Positions 44,157 through 53,067 of a stretch of DNA of 64,000 nucleotides are shown piece after piece (positions within the stretch are counted from its first letter, which is position 1; every line of letters begins with the position of its first letter). The notes beneath the pieces were generated by a model. It made no database searches. It saw only the letters and a program-made list of their open reading frames with translations, and was not told where the DNA came from. The translations under genes and the position numbers were made by a program. The stretch comes from Flavicella marina. GTDB taxonomy: Bacteria; Bacteroidota; Bacteroidia; Flavobacteriales; Flavobacteriaceae. The stretch is from contig NZ_VYVA01000006.1 in NCBI RefSeq assembly GCF_009193215.1, positions 124,001-188,000 of the forward strand. Direction: 5' to 3'.

Positions 44157-45274
44157 TGTTTTTTGTTTTTGTCAAATTGGCTAATAAAATCTTTGATTTC
44201 ATGGATGTCTAATTTGATATTTGAATTATAACATTTTAATATTATCTGTAGGTATTCTTTGAATGTAATCGTTCTTCTGTTGAAACGATTAAACCAAAAG
44301 GGGCCTTTTACTATTAAGTATAAAAGATTTAGTGTAGATAAGAAAAAATCATCAATCTTAAGTTTCAGATGTCTAAGAGATCTAAAATTTTGTATTTCTT
44401 CGGCTAGTTCAAAATATTTTACTATTTGAAGGTCAATGTTTAAATTCTCCAATGCGTATTCCCGGAGGAACTCCCCGTCTTTAGCATTGTATTGTAGAAA
44501 TTCGTTTTCGAGTTCGTCTGAATTGAATTTTTTCTTAGAAAATCGACCGCTACAATTATTTATTATAAAATTGGAAATGTTTTTTTCTGTTACATAACCA
44601 TCTGCAAATGACTCTGAGTATTCTCTGTTATCAAATATAACAACAGGTCTACCACAAGCCATGGCTTCATATGCTGATCTACCTAATCCTATTACTAAAT
44701 CAACTTTATTGATTATTTGTTCAACATTCCAAGTAGCATTTATATGCTTGTTTAAAATATGCAGTTGTATGCCCATTTTCTCACATGCTGTACGAATCAT
44801 TTTATTTGCGCTCTCAGATTGAGATAGACTTAGAATATTTTTTAAAGAAGAGTTTATGGAGTGATTAGAAAAAAAACGATTACAATCGATACCATTTAAA
44901 ATTAATTTGCTTTTGAACCCTTTATTAGTCAGATGATCCATTACTTCTTGTGATATTGCTACGTGTCTATCAGCATATTTTGATGGCTGCTCAGATTTAG
45001 GAAAAATACCATGACAGGTCTGAATTATTTTTCCTTTTGAATACAAATAGTTAACACAGGTATTATGATTTGCAAAAATAACGTCGTATTTCTTTTTGCT
45101 CATAAATCTTACATTCAAATCTTTTTCAATTTTCGTAGAAGTAATCCCTTTGAAAAACGTAAAATATTCAACGTTATATCCTTTTTCAATAAGTTTTGAA
45201 ATTAAGGTATAGGTAAATGTTTCAGACCCACCTATCTTCTGTAAATGATTATTAGCGACTAATATAGAAGGCAT
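44153..45274 (-). CDS. Glycosyltransferase family 4 protein with shared C-terminal tail
   Basis: A 373-residue GT-B enzyme. The start has HLQKIGGSETFTYTLISKL, the glycine loop of the acceptor half, then FANHNTCVNYLY and TCHGIFP. The donor end has GLGRSAYEAMACGRPVVIFD with the conserved glutamate. After about residue 310 comes the extra tail: a hydrophobic LLYLIVKGPFW, a basic segment and ITFKEY, as in the two downstream genes. ATG 45274 overlaps the stop of the upstream gene (TGATG). A TTG before it is not needed. Confidence 0.82.
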   Translation of the reverse strand: MPSILVANNHLQKIGGSETFTYTLISKLIEKGYNVEYFTFFKGITSTKIEKDLNVRFMSKKKYDVIFANHNTCVNYLYSKGKIIQTCHGIFPKSEQPSKYADRHVAISQEVMDHLTNKGFKSKLILNGIDCNRFFSNHSINSSLKNILSLSQSESANKMIRTACEKMGIQLHILNKHINATWNVEQIINKVDLVIGLGRSAYEAMACGRPVVIFDNREYSESFADGYVTEKNISNFIINNCSGRFSKKKFNSDELENEFLQYNAKDGEFLREYALENLNIDLQIVKYFELAEEIQNFRSLRHLKLKIDDFFLSTLNLLYLIVKGPFWFNRFNRRTITFKEYLQIILKCYNSNIKLDIHEIKDFISQFDKNKKQ

Positions 45275-46068
45275 CAAATAGGAATATTAAATTTATTTTT
45301 CACCTTTTTTATTTTTACAAGATTTTTATAATTACTCGGTGGGTAAACAGGGTTACCTTCCTTCCAATTATTAAAATAATCAACATAAAATTCTATGTTG
45401 TTGTTTTTGTAGACTCCATTTGCGCTAGAGTTAGTTAATTTTGAAGAGATGTTTTTTCGAACCAAGGTCATATGGTGCATTTGAATAACTTTTCTATCAA
45501 ATAAAATGAACTTATTACCTCTGACTCTGCGTGTGGGGTCAACTTTTACTGGATAGTTAATATTATATTTGAATTTTTTGAAACGTTTAATTTTAAAAAT
45601 AAAAGATACGTAATATTCTGGTTGATTTTGGTAAATCATTTCATAAATTGGTTTTTTGAAATAATTTGTTAAACGTACAGCGGTTATATCGTATTTATTT
45701 TTTGAAATTATGGTTTTAGCTTCTTGCAATTGTTTTACATCATAGAATTCATCAGAATCCATTGATAGAAAATGAGTGCATTTGTTTTTTTTGGCAATTT
45801 TTAGACCAATGTTTCGTTTTTTCGTTTCATTAAAATGTTCTGTTTTTGTTAGGTCTGGTGTATATTCGAATAGTTGGTCAATTAATTTTTCTTCTACAAG
45901 TCTATCAAGTATTGGTAACAAATACTCAGAGCAATTTTGCCCCTTATTTGAAATTTTTTGGAAAACGACATTTATATGATTTGTTTCCTCTCTGATAGAT
46001 TTTATAGAAGCTTCCAATAATTCTTCAGTGTCAAATAAATTATAGGAAACACCTAGTTTCATCTTCAT
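45274..46068 (-). CDS. Glycosyltransferase family 2-like protein
   Basis: A 264-residue GT-A type protein. It starts LGVSYNLFDTEELLEASIKSI, then HFLSMDSDEFYD with a DxD metal motif in the second third. An HHM motif (IQMHHMTLVRK) sits where GT-A enzymes often have a metal-binding histidine. Arg- and Lys-rich stretches suggest contact with phosphate or membrane surface. It lacks the shared C-terminal tail of the next three genes. It is 22 bases after the ABC exporter and coupled to the next gene. Either of two ATGs (46068 or 46062) could be the start. Confidence 0.7.
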   Translation of the reverse strand: MKMKLGVSYNLFDTEELLEASIKSIREETNHINVVFQKISNKGQNCSEYLLPILDRLVEEKLIDQLFEYTPDLTKTEHFNETKKRNIGLKIAKKNKCTHFLSMDSDEFYDVKQLQEAKTIISKNKYDITAVRLTNYFKKPIYEMIYQNQPEYYVSFIFKIKRFKKFKYNINYPVKVDPTRRVRGNKFILFDRKVIQMHHMTLVRKNISSKLTNSSANGVYKNNNIEFYVDYFNNWKEGNPVYPPSNYKNLVKIKKVKNKFNIPI

Positions 46069-46090
46069 TGTGTTATTTGTTTGTTTATAT

Positions 46091-47923
46091 TTACCCCTCT
46101 AACTGTTGTAAGTTCACCAAATTCGTATAGGTTCCGTTTAAGGCTAACAGCTCATCGTGAGTTCCTTGTTCAACAGCTTTTCCTTTTTTCATAACTACAA
46201 TCAAATCTGCATTTTGAATTGTCGAGAGTCTATGAGCAATTACCAATGAAGTTCTGTTTTTCATCATGTTTTCGATGGCATCTTGAACTAGTTTCTCTGA
46301 TTCTGTATCCAAAGCAGAAGTAGCTTCATCTAAAATCATGATAGGTGGGTTTTTCATTACTGCTCTTGCGATAGCAATACGCTGTTTTTGTCCCCCAGAA
46401 AGCATACCACCACCATCACCAACAGGACTGTTATACTGTTCAGGTAAATCCATGATAAAGTCATGCGCATTCGCAATTTTCGCTGCTTCGACAATTTTTT
46501 CATGTGTTGGGTTTTCTATACCGAGTGATATGTTATTTGCAATTGTGTCGTTGAATAAAATAGAGTCTTGTGTTACAATACCCATTTGATCTCTTAAAGA
46601 AGTTGTTGTGACATCTTTGATGTTGATTCCATCGATCGTAATTTTACCTTCAGTAACATCCCAAAAGCGAGTGATTAGGTTGGCTAAAGTAGATTTACCA
46701 CTCCCAGATTGACCAACCAATGCTATTTTTTTTCCTTTGGGCACTGCTAATGAAAAATTTTCTAAGACATATTCCTTGTCGTATTTGAAAGAAATATTTT
46801 CGAATTTCACTTCTTTATTGAACCCTTTTAAGTCTTCACTTCCTTCTGAGTCTTTTAATGGGTTATCAGTATCGAGAATTTCAATAACCCTTTCTGCTGC
46901 AGAGTTTCCAATTTTTACAGCATTGCTGGCACTCGATATGGCTTTTGCCGGTGTTAATATGTTATAGGCAAGTCCCATAAAAGCAATGAAAGTACCAGCT
47001 TTTAGAGATTCGTCAATCAAAACCATTCTACCTCCAAACCAAAGTAGAGATGCGATAGTTGCGATGCCTAAGAATTCACTCATCGGAGATGCCATAGAAT
47101 TTCTCTGTGCTAATTGGTTACTAAGGGTTTTGATTCTTTGATTAAAATCTTCATATTTTTTTCCAAAGAATTTTTCCGAGTTAAAGGCTTTAATAACACG
47201 CAACCCAGTTAGAGTTTCTTCAATAATACTCAGCATGTTACCAGATTCTTTAAATAATGTAGCAGATTGACTTTTGATTTTTTTGCTAATTATAGAAATG
47301 ATCCATCCAGAAACAGGAATGAATGTAAAAACAAAAATGGAGAGCTCAACACTTAAGTTCAACATAAAGATTAAGGTAAAAATGATATTCAGAGGCTCTC
47401 GGATAATAACAATTGAAAGGTTCAAAAAAGTTTCGTTTATCGTACCTAAATCACCGGTAGCTCTTGCTATAATATCACCTTTTCTTTTAGTTGAGAAAAA
47501 CGAAATAGGTAAGCTGATTATTTTTTGATAGATTTCATTTCTAAGATCTTTTAATACATTATTCTTTAAAAACACCATGAAAAGACCGGCGAAATAACCA
47601 AAAATATTTTTCAAAAAGAAAACGACAATAACACTAAGAACCATATAAGTGAGAGTGCTTTCTGGTCCGAAATCAGCTGTGTTTTTCGTTATAAAATAAT
47701 TTAGGGATTTTTCTAGAAACTCTTTGTTCAAACTTTCAGAGCCTAAAAAATCAGGTTTTACATATATTTTCTCTGTGTCTCCAAATAATACGTTCAACAT
47801 CGGTATTAGTGTTAAGAATGAAAGTGCGGAAAAAAGAGCATACATTACATTCAAAAAAATACTGGTGATACCTATCCATTTGTATGGAATTGCATAGGCA
47901 AGAAAACGTTTGAAATATTTCAT
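46091..47923 (-). CDS. MsbA-like ABC transporter, fused permease and ATPase
   Basis: A 610-residue half-transporter working as a homodimer. About six membrane helices fill residues 15-320, followed by the ATPase with Walker A GQSGSGKST, signature LSGGQKQRIAIARA, Walker B PIMILDEATSALD and the switch histidine in VIAHRLSTI. It matches lipid A/LPS and lipid-linked exporters of the MsbA type. As the head of the glycan operon it probably flips the lipid-linked core or saccharide made by the enzymes encoded behind it. A multidrug exporter is the other option. Confidence 0.88.
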   Translation of the reverse strand: MKYFKRFLAYAIPYKWIGITSIFLNVMYALFSALSFLTLIPMLNVLFGDTEKIYVKPDFLGSESLNKEFLEKSLNYFITKNTADFGPESTLTYMVLSVIVVFFLKNIFGYFAGLFMVFLKNNVLKDLRNEIYQKIISLPISFFSTKRKGDIIARATGDLGTINETFLNLSIVIIREPLNIIFTLIFMLNLSVELSIFVFTFIPVSGWIISIISKKIKSQSATLFKESGNMLSIIEETLTGLRVIKAFNSEKFFGKKYEDFNQRIKTLSNQLAQRNSMASPMSEFLGIATIASLLWFGGRMVLIDESLKAGTFIAFMGLAYNILTPAKAISSASNAVKIGNSAAERVIEILDTDNPLKDSEGSEDLKGFNKEVKFENISFKYDKEYVLENFSLAVPKGKKIALVGQSGSGKSTLANLITRFWDVTEGKITIDGINIKDVTTTSLRDQMGIVTQDSILFNDTIANNISLGIENPTHEKIVEAAKIANAHDFIMDLPEQYNSPVGDGGGMLSGGQKQRIAIARAVMKNPPIMILDEATSALDTESEKLVQDAIENMMKNRTSLVIAHRLSTIQNADLIVVMKKGKAVEQGTHDELLALNGTYTNLVNLQQLEG

Positions 47924-47949
47924 TAATTTTTTGTTCAGATGTTAAGAGG

Positions 47950-47957
47950 CAAAGATA
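47950..47957 (-). promoter_or_regulatory. -7 box of the glycan operon promoter
   Basis: Minus-strand TATCTTTG fits TAnnTTTG, 26 bases before the ATG of the exporter. No TTG at the -33 place. It is probably the main promoter for 47923-40143. Confidence 0.35.
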
Positions 47958-48020
47958 CTATTTCACATGTTAATAAAAATAAAAAGCTTGTAATTATCTG
48001 ATTTATTCTGTACTTCAATT

Positions 48021-48050
48021 TTGTACAGCGTAGAATATGTGGTAGCTTTG
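48021..48050 (+). promoter_or_regulatory. Bacteroidota-type promoter of the cca gene
   Basis: TTG at 48021-48023 (TTTG from 48020), 19 bases, then TAGCTTTG at 48043-48050: a full match. The start site near 48057 means the TTG at 48059 cannot be a useful start codon and supports ATG 48083. Confidence 0.55.
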
Positions 48051-48082
48051 CAGCGCAATTGAAAAGTGATTACAGATTGATT

Positions 48083-49513
48083 ATGCATCCTATAGATTAT
48101 AAAACTGCTTTAACGCATCCTGTGTTTTCTTATATTACTCGAGCTAGTAGAGAATTAAATTTACAGAGCTATGTAATTGGTGGTTTTGTACGAGATTTTA
48201 TTTTGCAACGTGGTACTGCTAAAGATATTGATGTGGTAGCAATTGGAAGCGGAATTACTTTGGCAAAAAAAGTGGCTCAATTGTTACCCAATAAACCAAA
48301 GGTTCAGGTTTTTAAAACCTATGGTACTGCTATGCTGCGTTACAAGGATATTGAAATTGAATTTGTAGGAGCTAGAAAAGAGTCGTATGCCGAAGATAGC
48401 CGTAACCCAGAGGTTTCAGAAGGTACGCTAGAAGATGATCAGAATAGACGTGACTTTACAATAAATGCATTGGCATTGAGTTTGAATGAAGATTCGTTTG
48501 GAGAATTGTTAGATCCTTTTGGAGGAATTGACGCTATGCATCAAAAGTCAATCCGTACTCCGTTAGATCCAGATATTACTTATTCTGATGATCCATTGCG
48601 AATGATGCGAGCAATTCGATTTGCTACCCAATTAAATTTCCAAATTGATAAAGCTTCTTTAGATGCTATTTCAAGAAATAAAGAACGTATTGATATTATT
48701 ACAAAGGAGCGCATCATTGTTGAGCTGCAAAAAATAATGGAATCACCTGTTCCTTCTATCGGTTTTTTGTTATTAGAACAAACGGGCTTGTTAGAAAAAA
48801 TCATTCCTGAACTTACAGCTTTAAAAGGAGTAGATGAAGTGGAAGGGCAAAAACATAAAGATAATTTTTACCACACGTTAGAGGTGGTAGATAATATTTC
48901 TAGAAATACGGAAGATGTGTGGTTGCGTTGGGCGGCTTTGTTACATGATATAGGTAAAGCTCCTACCAAACGTTTTGATAAAAAAAATGGATGGACTTTT
49001 CATGCACATGAATTCGTGGGTTCTAAAATGGTCTTCAAATTATTCAAGCGTTTGAAGATGCCTTTGAATAATAAAATGAAATTTGTGCAGAAAATGGTGT
49101 TATTGAGCTCAAGACCTATCGTTTTAGCAACTGATGTTACCGATTCTGCAGTACGAAGATTGATTTTTGATACCGGCGAAGATTTAGATAGTTTGATGAC
49201 GCTTTGTGAGGCTGATATTACTACGAAAAACCCGGCGAAGTTTAAGAAATACCATAATAACTTCAAAGTGGTTCGAGAAAAAGTAAAAGAAGTTGAAGAG
49301 CGTGATCGAGTTCGTGATTTTCAACCTCCAATCTCAGGAGAACTTATCATGGAAACTTTTGATTTAAAGCCGTGTAGAGAAATTGGTCAAATAAAAGAAG
49401 CTATCAAAGAAGCCATTCTAGATGGTAAAATTCCGAACGAATACGAGCCTTGTTTTCAGTTTATGGTTGAGAAAGGACAAAAATTAGGACTTACTTTTAA
49501 CAAGCTTAATTAG
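48083..49513 (+). CDS. cca: tRNA nucleotidyltransferase / poly(A) polymerase family protein with HD domain
   Basis: A 476-residue class II nucleotidyltransferase that builds or repairs the 3' CCA of tRNA. The catalytic head has VIGGFVRDFIL and the metal pair in DIDVV. RRDFTINALAL and DDPLRMMRAIRFATQL complete the core, and PVPSIGFLLLEQTGLL marks the body. A C-terminal HD domain is present (FYHTLEVVDN, then ALLHDIGKAPT). ATG 48083 (MHPIDYKTALTHPVF) is preferred over TTG 48059. It is divergent from the MsbA-like gene and converges with a glycosyltransferase gene five bases away. Confidence 0.92.
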   Translation: MHPIDYKTALTHPVFSYITRASRELNLQSYVIGGFVRDFILQRGTAKDIDVVAIGSGITLAKKVAQLLPNKPKVQVFKTYGTAMLRYKDIEIEFVGARKESYAEDSRNPEVSEGTLEDDQNRRDFTINALALSLNEDSFGELLDPFGGIDAMHQKSIRTPLDPDITYSDDPLRMMRAIRFATQLNFQIDKASLDAISRNKERIDIITKERIIVELQKIMESPVPSIGFLLLEQTGLLEKIIPELTALKGVDEVEGQKHKDNFYHTLEVVDNISRNTEDVWLRWAALLHDIGKAPTKRFDKKNGWTFHAHEFVGSKMVFKLFKRLKMPLNNKMKFVQKMVLLSSRPIVLATDVTDSAVRRLIFDTGEDLDSLMTLCEADITTKNPAKFKKYHNNFKVVREKVKEVEERDRVRDFQPPISGELIMETFDLKPCREIGQIKEAIKEAILDGKIPNEYEPCFQFMVEKGQKLGLTFNKLN

Positions 49514-49518
49514 GTAAT

Positions 49519-50268
49519 TTATTTTAAGTGTTGAAACCAGGTGCTTTGTTGGTTTGATGTACTTATGTAGTATTGATTTTCTTCAGAGAGGTTGTTATCG
49601 TCAATATACCAAGGTAAGTGTTTTACTTGAAAAGGGGCAGCAGCTCTATATATTTTAGAATGCTCAGAGCGTATATGCTTAAAAGAATAAGGTCTGTACA
49701 ATGCTAATGTGGTATCAATAGGAGCTTTGTAATATTTTTTGTCTAGCGACGGTTTTGAGTAGAATTTTTTTTCCCAAGCTATTACTGTTTGTTTCTGATT
49801 GTAATGATCAGGTAAATCATCGATTTTTAATGAAAAACCAACCTTGCTACACATCTTGTCATTTGTCAATTTGTTCCTAAATATTTCAAGAAAATTTTCA
49901 GGGCAATCGTCAATGATTTCTAGATCAGAGTCCGTATAAACAAAATAATTTCCTGTAAATTTTTTATACAATTTAGATTTCCAAAGTGCTCTGAATCCAT
50001 AATTTTTTTCAAGAAAAATAACATGATGTTTTGTCGCTTTATAAAAATCTAAAAGAGGAGGATAAGTTGACTGATTGTCCAATATGTAGATGTTCGTATA
50101 ATTTCTCTTTTCTAAGCCATCAAGTAATATTTTTAAATATTCAAGCCTGTTGAAATTGTTAATTATTATAGGAATTTCGTGATAAGGAATGTTCGCAGGA
50201 GGAGAAATAAATTCCCTTAGATACATAATGAGAGAAATAATAAAGTGTTTTATTTTTTCGATAATCAT
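49519..50268 (-). CDS. Glycosyltransferase family 2-like protein
   Basis: A 249-residue GT-A type protein with a hydrophobic N-terminal segment (HFIISLIMYLREF) that may touch the membrane. The fold markers are PIIINNFNRLEYLKILL, YILDNQSTYPPLL, EKNYGFRALWKS and the DxD motif in YTDSDLEI. It lacks the usual C-terminal half of larger GT2 enzymes, so it is a short form. It lies 36 bases after the phosphohexomutase gene and may be transcribed with it, although it seems more related in role to the glycan locus on the other side of cca. Confidence 0.75.
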   Translation of the reverse strand: MIIEKIKHFIISLIMYLREFISPPANIPYHEIPIIINNFNRLEYLKILLDGLEKRNYTNIYILDNQSTYPPLLDFYKATKHHVIFLEKNYGFRALWKSKLYKKFTGNYFVYTDSDLEIIDDCPENFLEIFRNKLTNDKMCSKVGFSLKIDDLPDHYNQKQTVIAWEKKFYSKPSLDKKYYKAPIDTTLALYRPYSFKHIRSEHSKIYRAAAPFQVKHLPWYIDDNNLSEENQYYISTSNQQSTWFQHLK

Positions 50269-50304
50269 AAAAATATCTAAGAGAGTTATGGTATAGTCAA
50301 AGAA

Positions 50305-52020
50305 TTATAAATTTAATTCTTTAATAATTCTTTGGATTTTAGCATCCAATTCCTTTTCTGTTTGTTCTGCCGTTTCTACAGAATCACATTTGTTATTTAC
50401 ACTAAAATAAAACTTAATTTTGGGCTCAGTTCCACTTGGTCTTGCAGCAATTCTAGTTCCATTTTCCGTATAAAAAATCAATACATTAGATTTTGGCATG
50501 TCAATAGTTGTTTCTTCGCCAGATATGATGTTTTTACAAATAGAAGAATCATAATCGTATGCAAATAATACTTTTTCGCCATCGATTTCTTTAGGAGCAT
50601 TTGCACGCAAATCAACCATCATTTGTTGGATCTGTGCAGCACCATCCATTCCTTTTTTGGTAATAGAGATCAAATGTTCTTTGAAGAAGTTGTGTTTTGT
50701 ATATAATTGTAACAATTCATTGTAAAAAGAACTTCCTTGTCCTTTTGCGTAAGTTGCAATTTCACAGGCCAATAGGGCAGAAGTAATAGCATCTTTATCA
50801 CGGACAAAATCACCAACCATATAACCGAAACTTTCTTCACCACCACCGATAAATTCTAATTCAGGAAAGTCAACAATCATTTTGGCAATCCATTTGAAAC
50901 CGGTCAAGCAAATTTTTGTTTCAACACCATACGATTTTGCAACTTCTTCAACCATGTCTGTTGACACAATGGTGGTTCCTACAAATTGTTTTCCATTCAG
51001 TTTCCCTTCTTTTTGCCATTTTTTCATCAAGAAATCAGTCATTACTACCATCGTCTGATTTCCGTTTAGTAATTTTAAATTACCTTCTAAATCTCTTACA
51101 GCAATTCCTACTCTGTCACTGTCTGGGTCTGTTCCAATAACAATATCAGCATTTTCTTTTTCTGCCAACTCCAATGCCATTTTTAATGCAGCAGGTTCTT
51201 CTGGGTTGGGAGACGCAACCGTTGGGAAATTCCCATCAGGTTTGCTTTGTTCTTCAACGATATAAACATTTTTATATCCTGCTTTTTCCAGCGTTTGTGG
51301 CATTGCAGTAATTGAAGTTCCATGTAAAGAAGTAAAAACGATTTTTAAGTCATCTCTATTCGTTAATTCTAAGCTTCCATTCGCAACTGAAGCGTCTGTG
51401 AAAGCATTGTCAACTTCTTCACCAATATATTCTAATAAATTTTCGTTTGCGTCAAATTTTATTTCTGAAAAATCTAATTTGTTTACCTCATTGATAATTG
51501 CAGAATCGTTTGGTGGCACAATTTGCCCTCCATCTTTCCAATATACTTTATATCCATTGTACTCTGGCGGGTTATGAGAAGCTGTCAAAACAATACCAGC
51601 ATCACAGTTTAAGTAATTCACTGCAAATGATAGTTCTGGAGTTGTTCGTAAGGCTTCAAATAAAAACACTTTGATTCCGTTCGCAGTTAAAACATCAGCT
51701 ACAGTTTTAGCTAAAGTATCACTGTTATGTCGACAATCATAGGCGATAACAACACTAGAATTTCCTTCGTTATTTATTTGTAAAATATAATTAGCAAGAC
51801 CTTGAGTGGCTTTACCTAAAGTATATTTATTGATACGATTTGTACCAACACCCATCAAACCTCTCATACCTCCGGTACCAAATTCTAAATCTTTGTAAAA
51901 GCTATCGGCCAATACATCAGAATTAGCATCAAGTAGTGCTTGAACTTTTTTTTGTGTGTTTGCGTCAAAAGTTTGAGATAACCATTTTTTGGCTGCTGTC
52001 TGGATTTCTTGCGTATTCAT
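50305..52020 (-). CDS. Phospho-sugar mutase (phosphoglucomutase/phosphomannomutase family)
   Basis: A 571-residue alpha-D-phosphohexomutase that moves phosphate between C6 and C1 of glucose or mannose, giving the precursor for nucleotide sugars. The catalytic serine is in LTASHNPPEYNGYK, metal binding in GTDPDSDRVGIAV, sugar binding in GGEESFGYM and phosphate binding in RPSGTEPKIKFY. The start GTGGMRGLMGVGTNRIN is typical of the larger PGM2-like form. It can feed glucose 1-phosphate or mannose 1-phosphate to the glycosyltransferases around it. Confidence 0.93.
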   Translation of the reverse strand: MNTQEIQTAAKKWLSQTFDANTQKKVQALLDANSDVLADSFYKDLEFGTGGMRGLMGVGTNRINKYTLGKATQGLANYILQINNEGNSSVVIAYDCRHNSDTLAKTVADVLTANGIKVFLFEALRTTPELSFAVNYLNCDAGIVLTASHNPPEYNGYKVYWKDGGQIVPPNDSAIINEVNKLDFSEIKFDANENLLEYIGEEVDNAFTDASVANGSLELTNRDDLKIVFTSLHGTSITAMPQTLEKAGYKNVYIVEEQSKPDGNFPTVASPNPEEPAALKMALELAEKENADIVIGTDPDSDRVGIAVRDLEGNLKLLNGNQTMVVMTDFLMKKWQKEGKLNGKQFVGTTIVSTDMVEEVAKSYGVETKICLTGFKWIAKMIVDFPELEFIGGGEESFGYMVGDFVRDKDAITSALLACEIATYAKGQGSSFYNELLQLYTKHNFFKEHLISITKKGMDGAAQIQQMMVDLRANAPKEIDGEKVLFAYDYDSSICKNIISGEETTIDMPKSNVLIFYTENGTRIAARPSGTEPKIKFYFSVNNKCDSVETAEQTEKELDAKIQRIIKELNL

Positions 52021-52043
52021 ATTTTACTGTCTAAAATTTTTTA

Positions 52044-52051
52044 CAAAAATA
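52044..52051 (-). promoter_or_regulatory. -7 box of the phospho-sugar mutase promoter
   Basis: Minus-strand TATTTTTG, 23 bases before the ATG at 52020, fits TAnnTTTG. No -33 TTG at the usual place. Confidence 0.35.
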
Positions 52052-52107
52052 TAGTTTTTGAAACGGTTTATTCTTTTTGCTCAATAAAAAATTACTAAAA
52101 CGGTTTC

Positions 52108-53061
52108 TTAAATTTCTTTCGTTATTTGATAGTTCGGAATGTTCTTTTTAGTTCTTAAAATTAACTCGCCAATAAACCCTGCTAAGAATAATTGAGTTCC
52201 CAAAATCATTGTAGTTAGCGATATATAAAAAAATGGTGTATCAGTTATCAAAGGAGAAGGTTTCTCAAAGTAAAATACATTCAATAATTTAATTGCTCCT
52301 ATGGTAAATGCGGCAAAAAAACCGATTACAAACATTAATGTGCCTAGCAAACCAAATAAATGCATAGGTCTTTTGCCAAATTTGCTTACAAACCAAATAG
52401 TTAATAAATCTAAAAAACCATTGATAAAACGTTCCATGCCAAATTTAGTATGACCATATTTTCTGGCTTGATGTTTTACCACTTGTTCACCAATATTTGA
52501 GAACCCTGCATTTTTTGCTAAGACAGGTATATATCGATGCATTTCACCATGTACATCAATTGTTTTCACAACATTGCTTTTGTAAGCTTTTAACCCACAA
52601 TTAAAATCATTCAATTGAATACCTGAAGTTTTTCTAGCTGCCCAGTTAAATAGTTTTGAAGGAATGTTTTTTCTGATTTTTGAATCGTATCTTTTTTTCT
52701 TCCATCCACTTACTAAGTCGTAACCTTCTTCTGTTATTTTTTTGTAGAGAGAAGGAATTTCATCCGGAGCATCCTGTAAATCTGCATCCATGGTGATGAC
52801 AACCTCACCTTTTGTTTTTTTAAATCCCGCGTTTAAGGCTTGAGATTTTCCATAGTTTTTAGAAAAACGTAGTCCTAAAACATGTTGATTTTTAGCTTGT
52901 AGTTCTTCAATAATTTCCCATGATTTATCTGTGCTTCCATCATCGATAAACAATACCTCATAACTCAATGCATGCTCCGTCATTACTTTTACAATCCAAT
53001 CATGAAGTTCTCTTAATGACTCTTCTTCATTTAATAATGGGATAACCAAAGAAATTTGCAT
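52108..53061 (-). CDS. DPM1/GtrB-type family 2 glycosyltransferase with two membrane helices
   Basis: A 317-residue polyprenyl-phosphate glycosyltransferase. The GT-A domain has SLVIPLLNEEESL, FIDDGSTDKSW, LRFSKNYGKSQALNAG and the metal motif MDADLQDAP, then FNCGLKAY and HRYIPVLA. Two membrane helices at about residues 230-255 and 270-300 are the GtrB/ArnC arrangement. Such enzymes load one sugar onto undecaprenyl phosphate on the inner face of the membrane for use outside. The DUF4199 gene is six bases upstream. Confidence 0.9.
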   Translation of the reverse strand: MQISLVIPLLNEEESLRELHDWIVKVMTEHALSYEVLFIDDGSTDKSWEIIEELQAKNQHVLGLRFSKNYGKSQALNAGFKKTKGEVVITMDADLQDAPDEIPSLYKKITEEGYDLVSGWKKKRYDSKIRKNIPSKLFNWAARKTSGIQLNDFNCGLKAYKSNVVKTIDVHGEMHRYIPVLAKNAGFSNIGEQVVKHQARKYGHTKFGMERFINGFLDLLTIWFVSKFGKRPMHLFGLLGTLMFVIGFFAAFTIGAIKLLNVFYFEKPSPLITDTPFFYISLTTMILGTQLFLAGFIGELILRTKKNIPNYQITKEI

Positions 53062-53067
53062 AGCAGA

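Noticed and set aside
38040-46068. Glycan locus considered as a recent horizontal island
   Set aside because: It looks somewhat more AT-rich by eye, but there are no integrase, transposase, tRNA or direct-repeat boundaries, and I cannot compute composition here.
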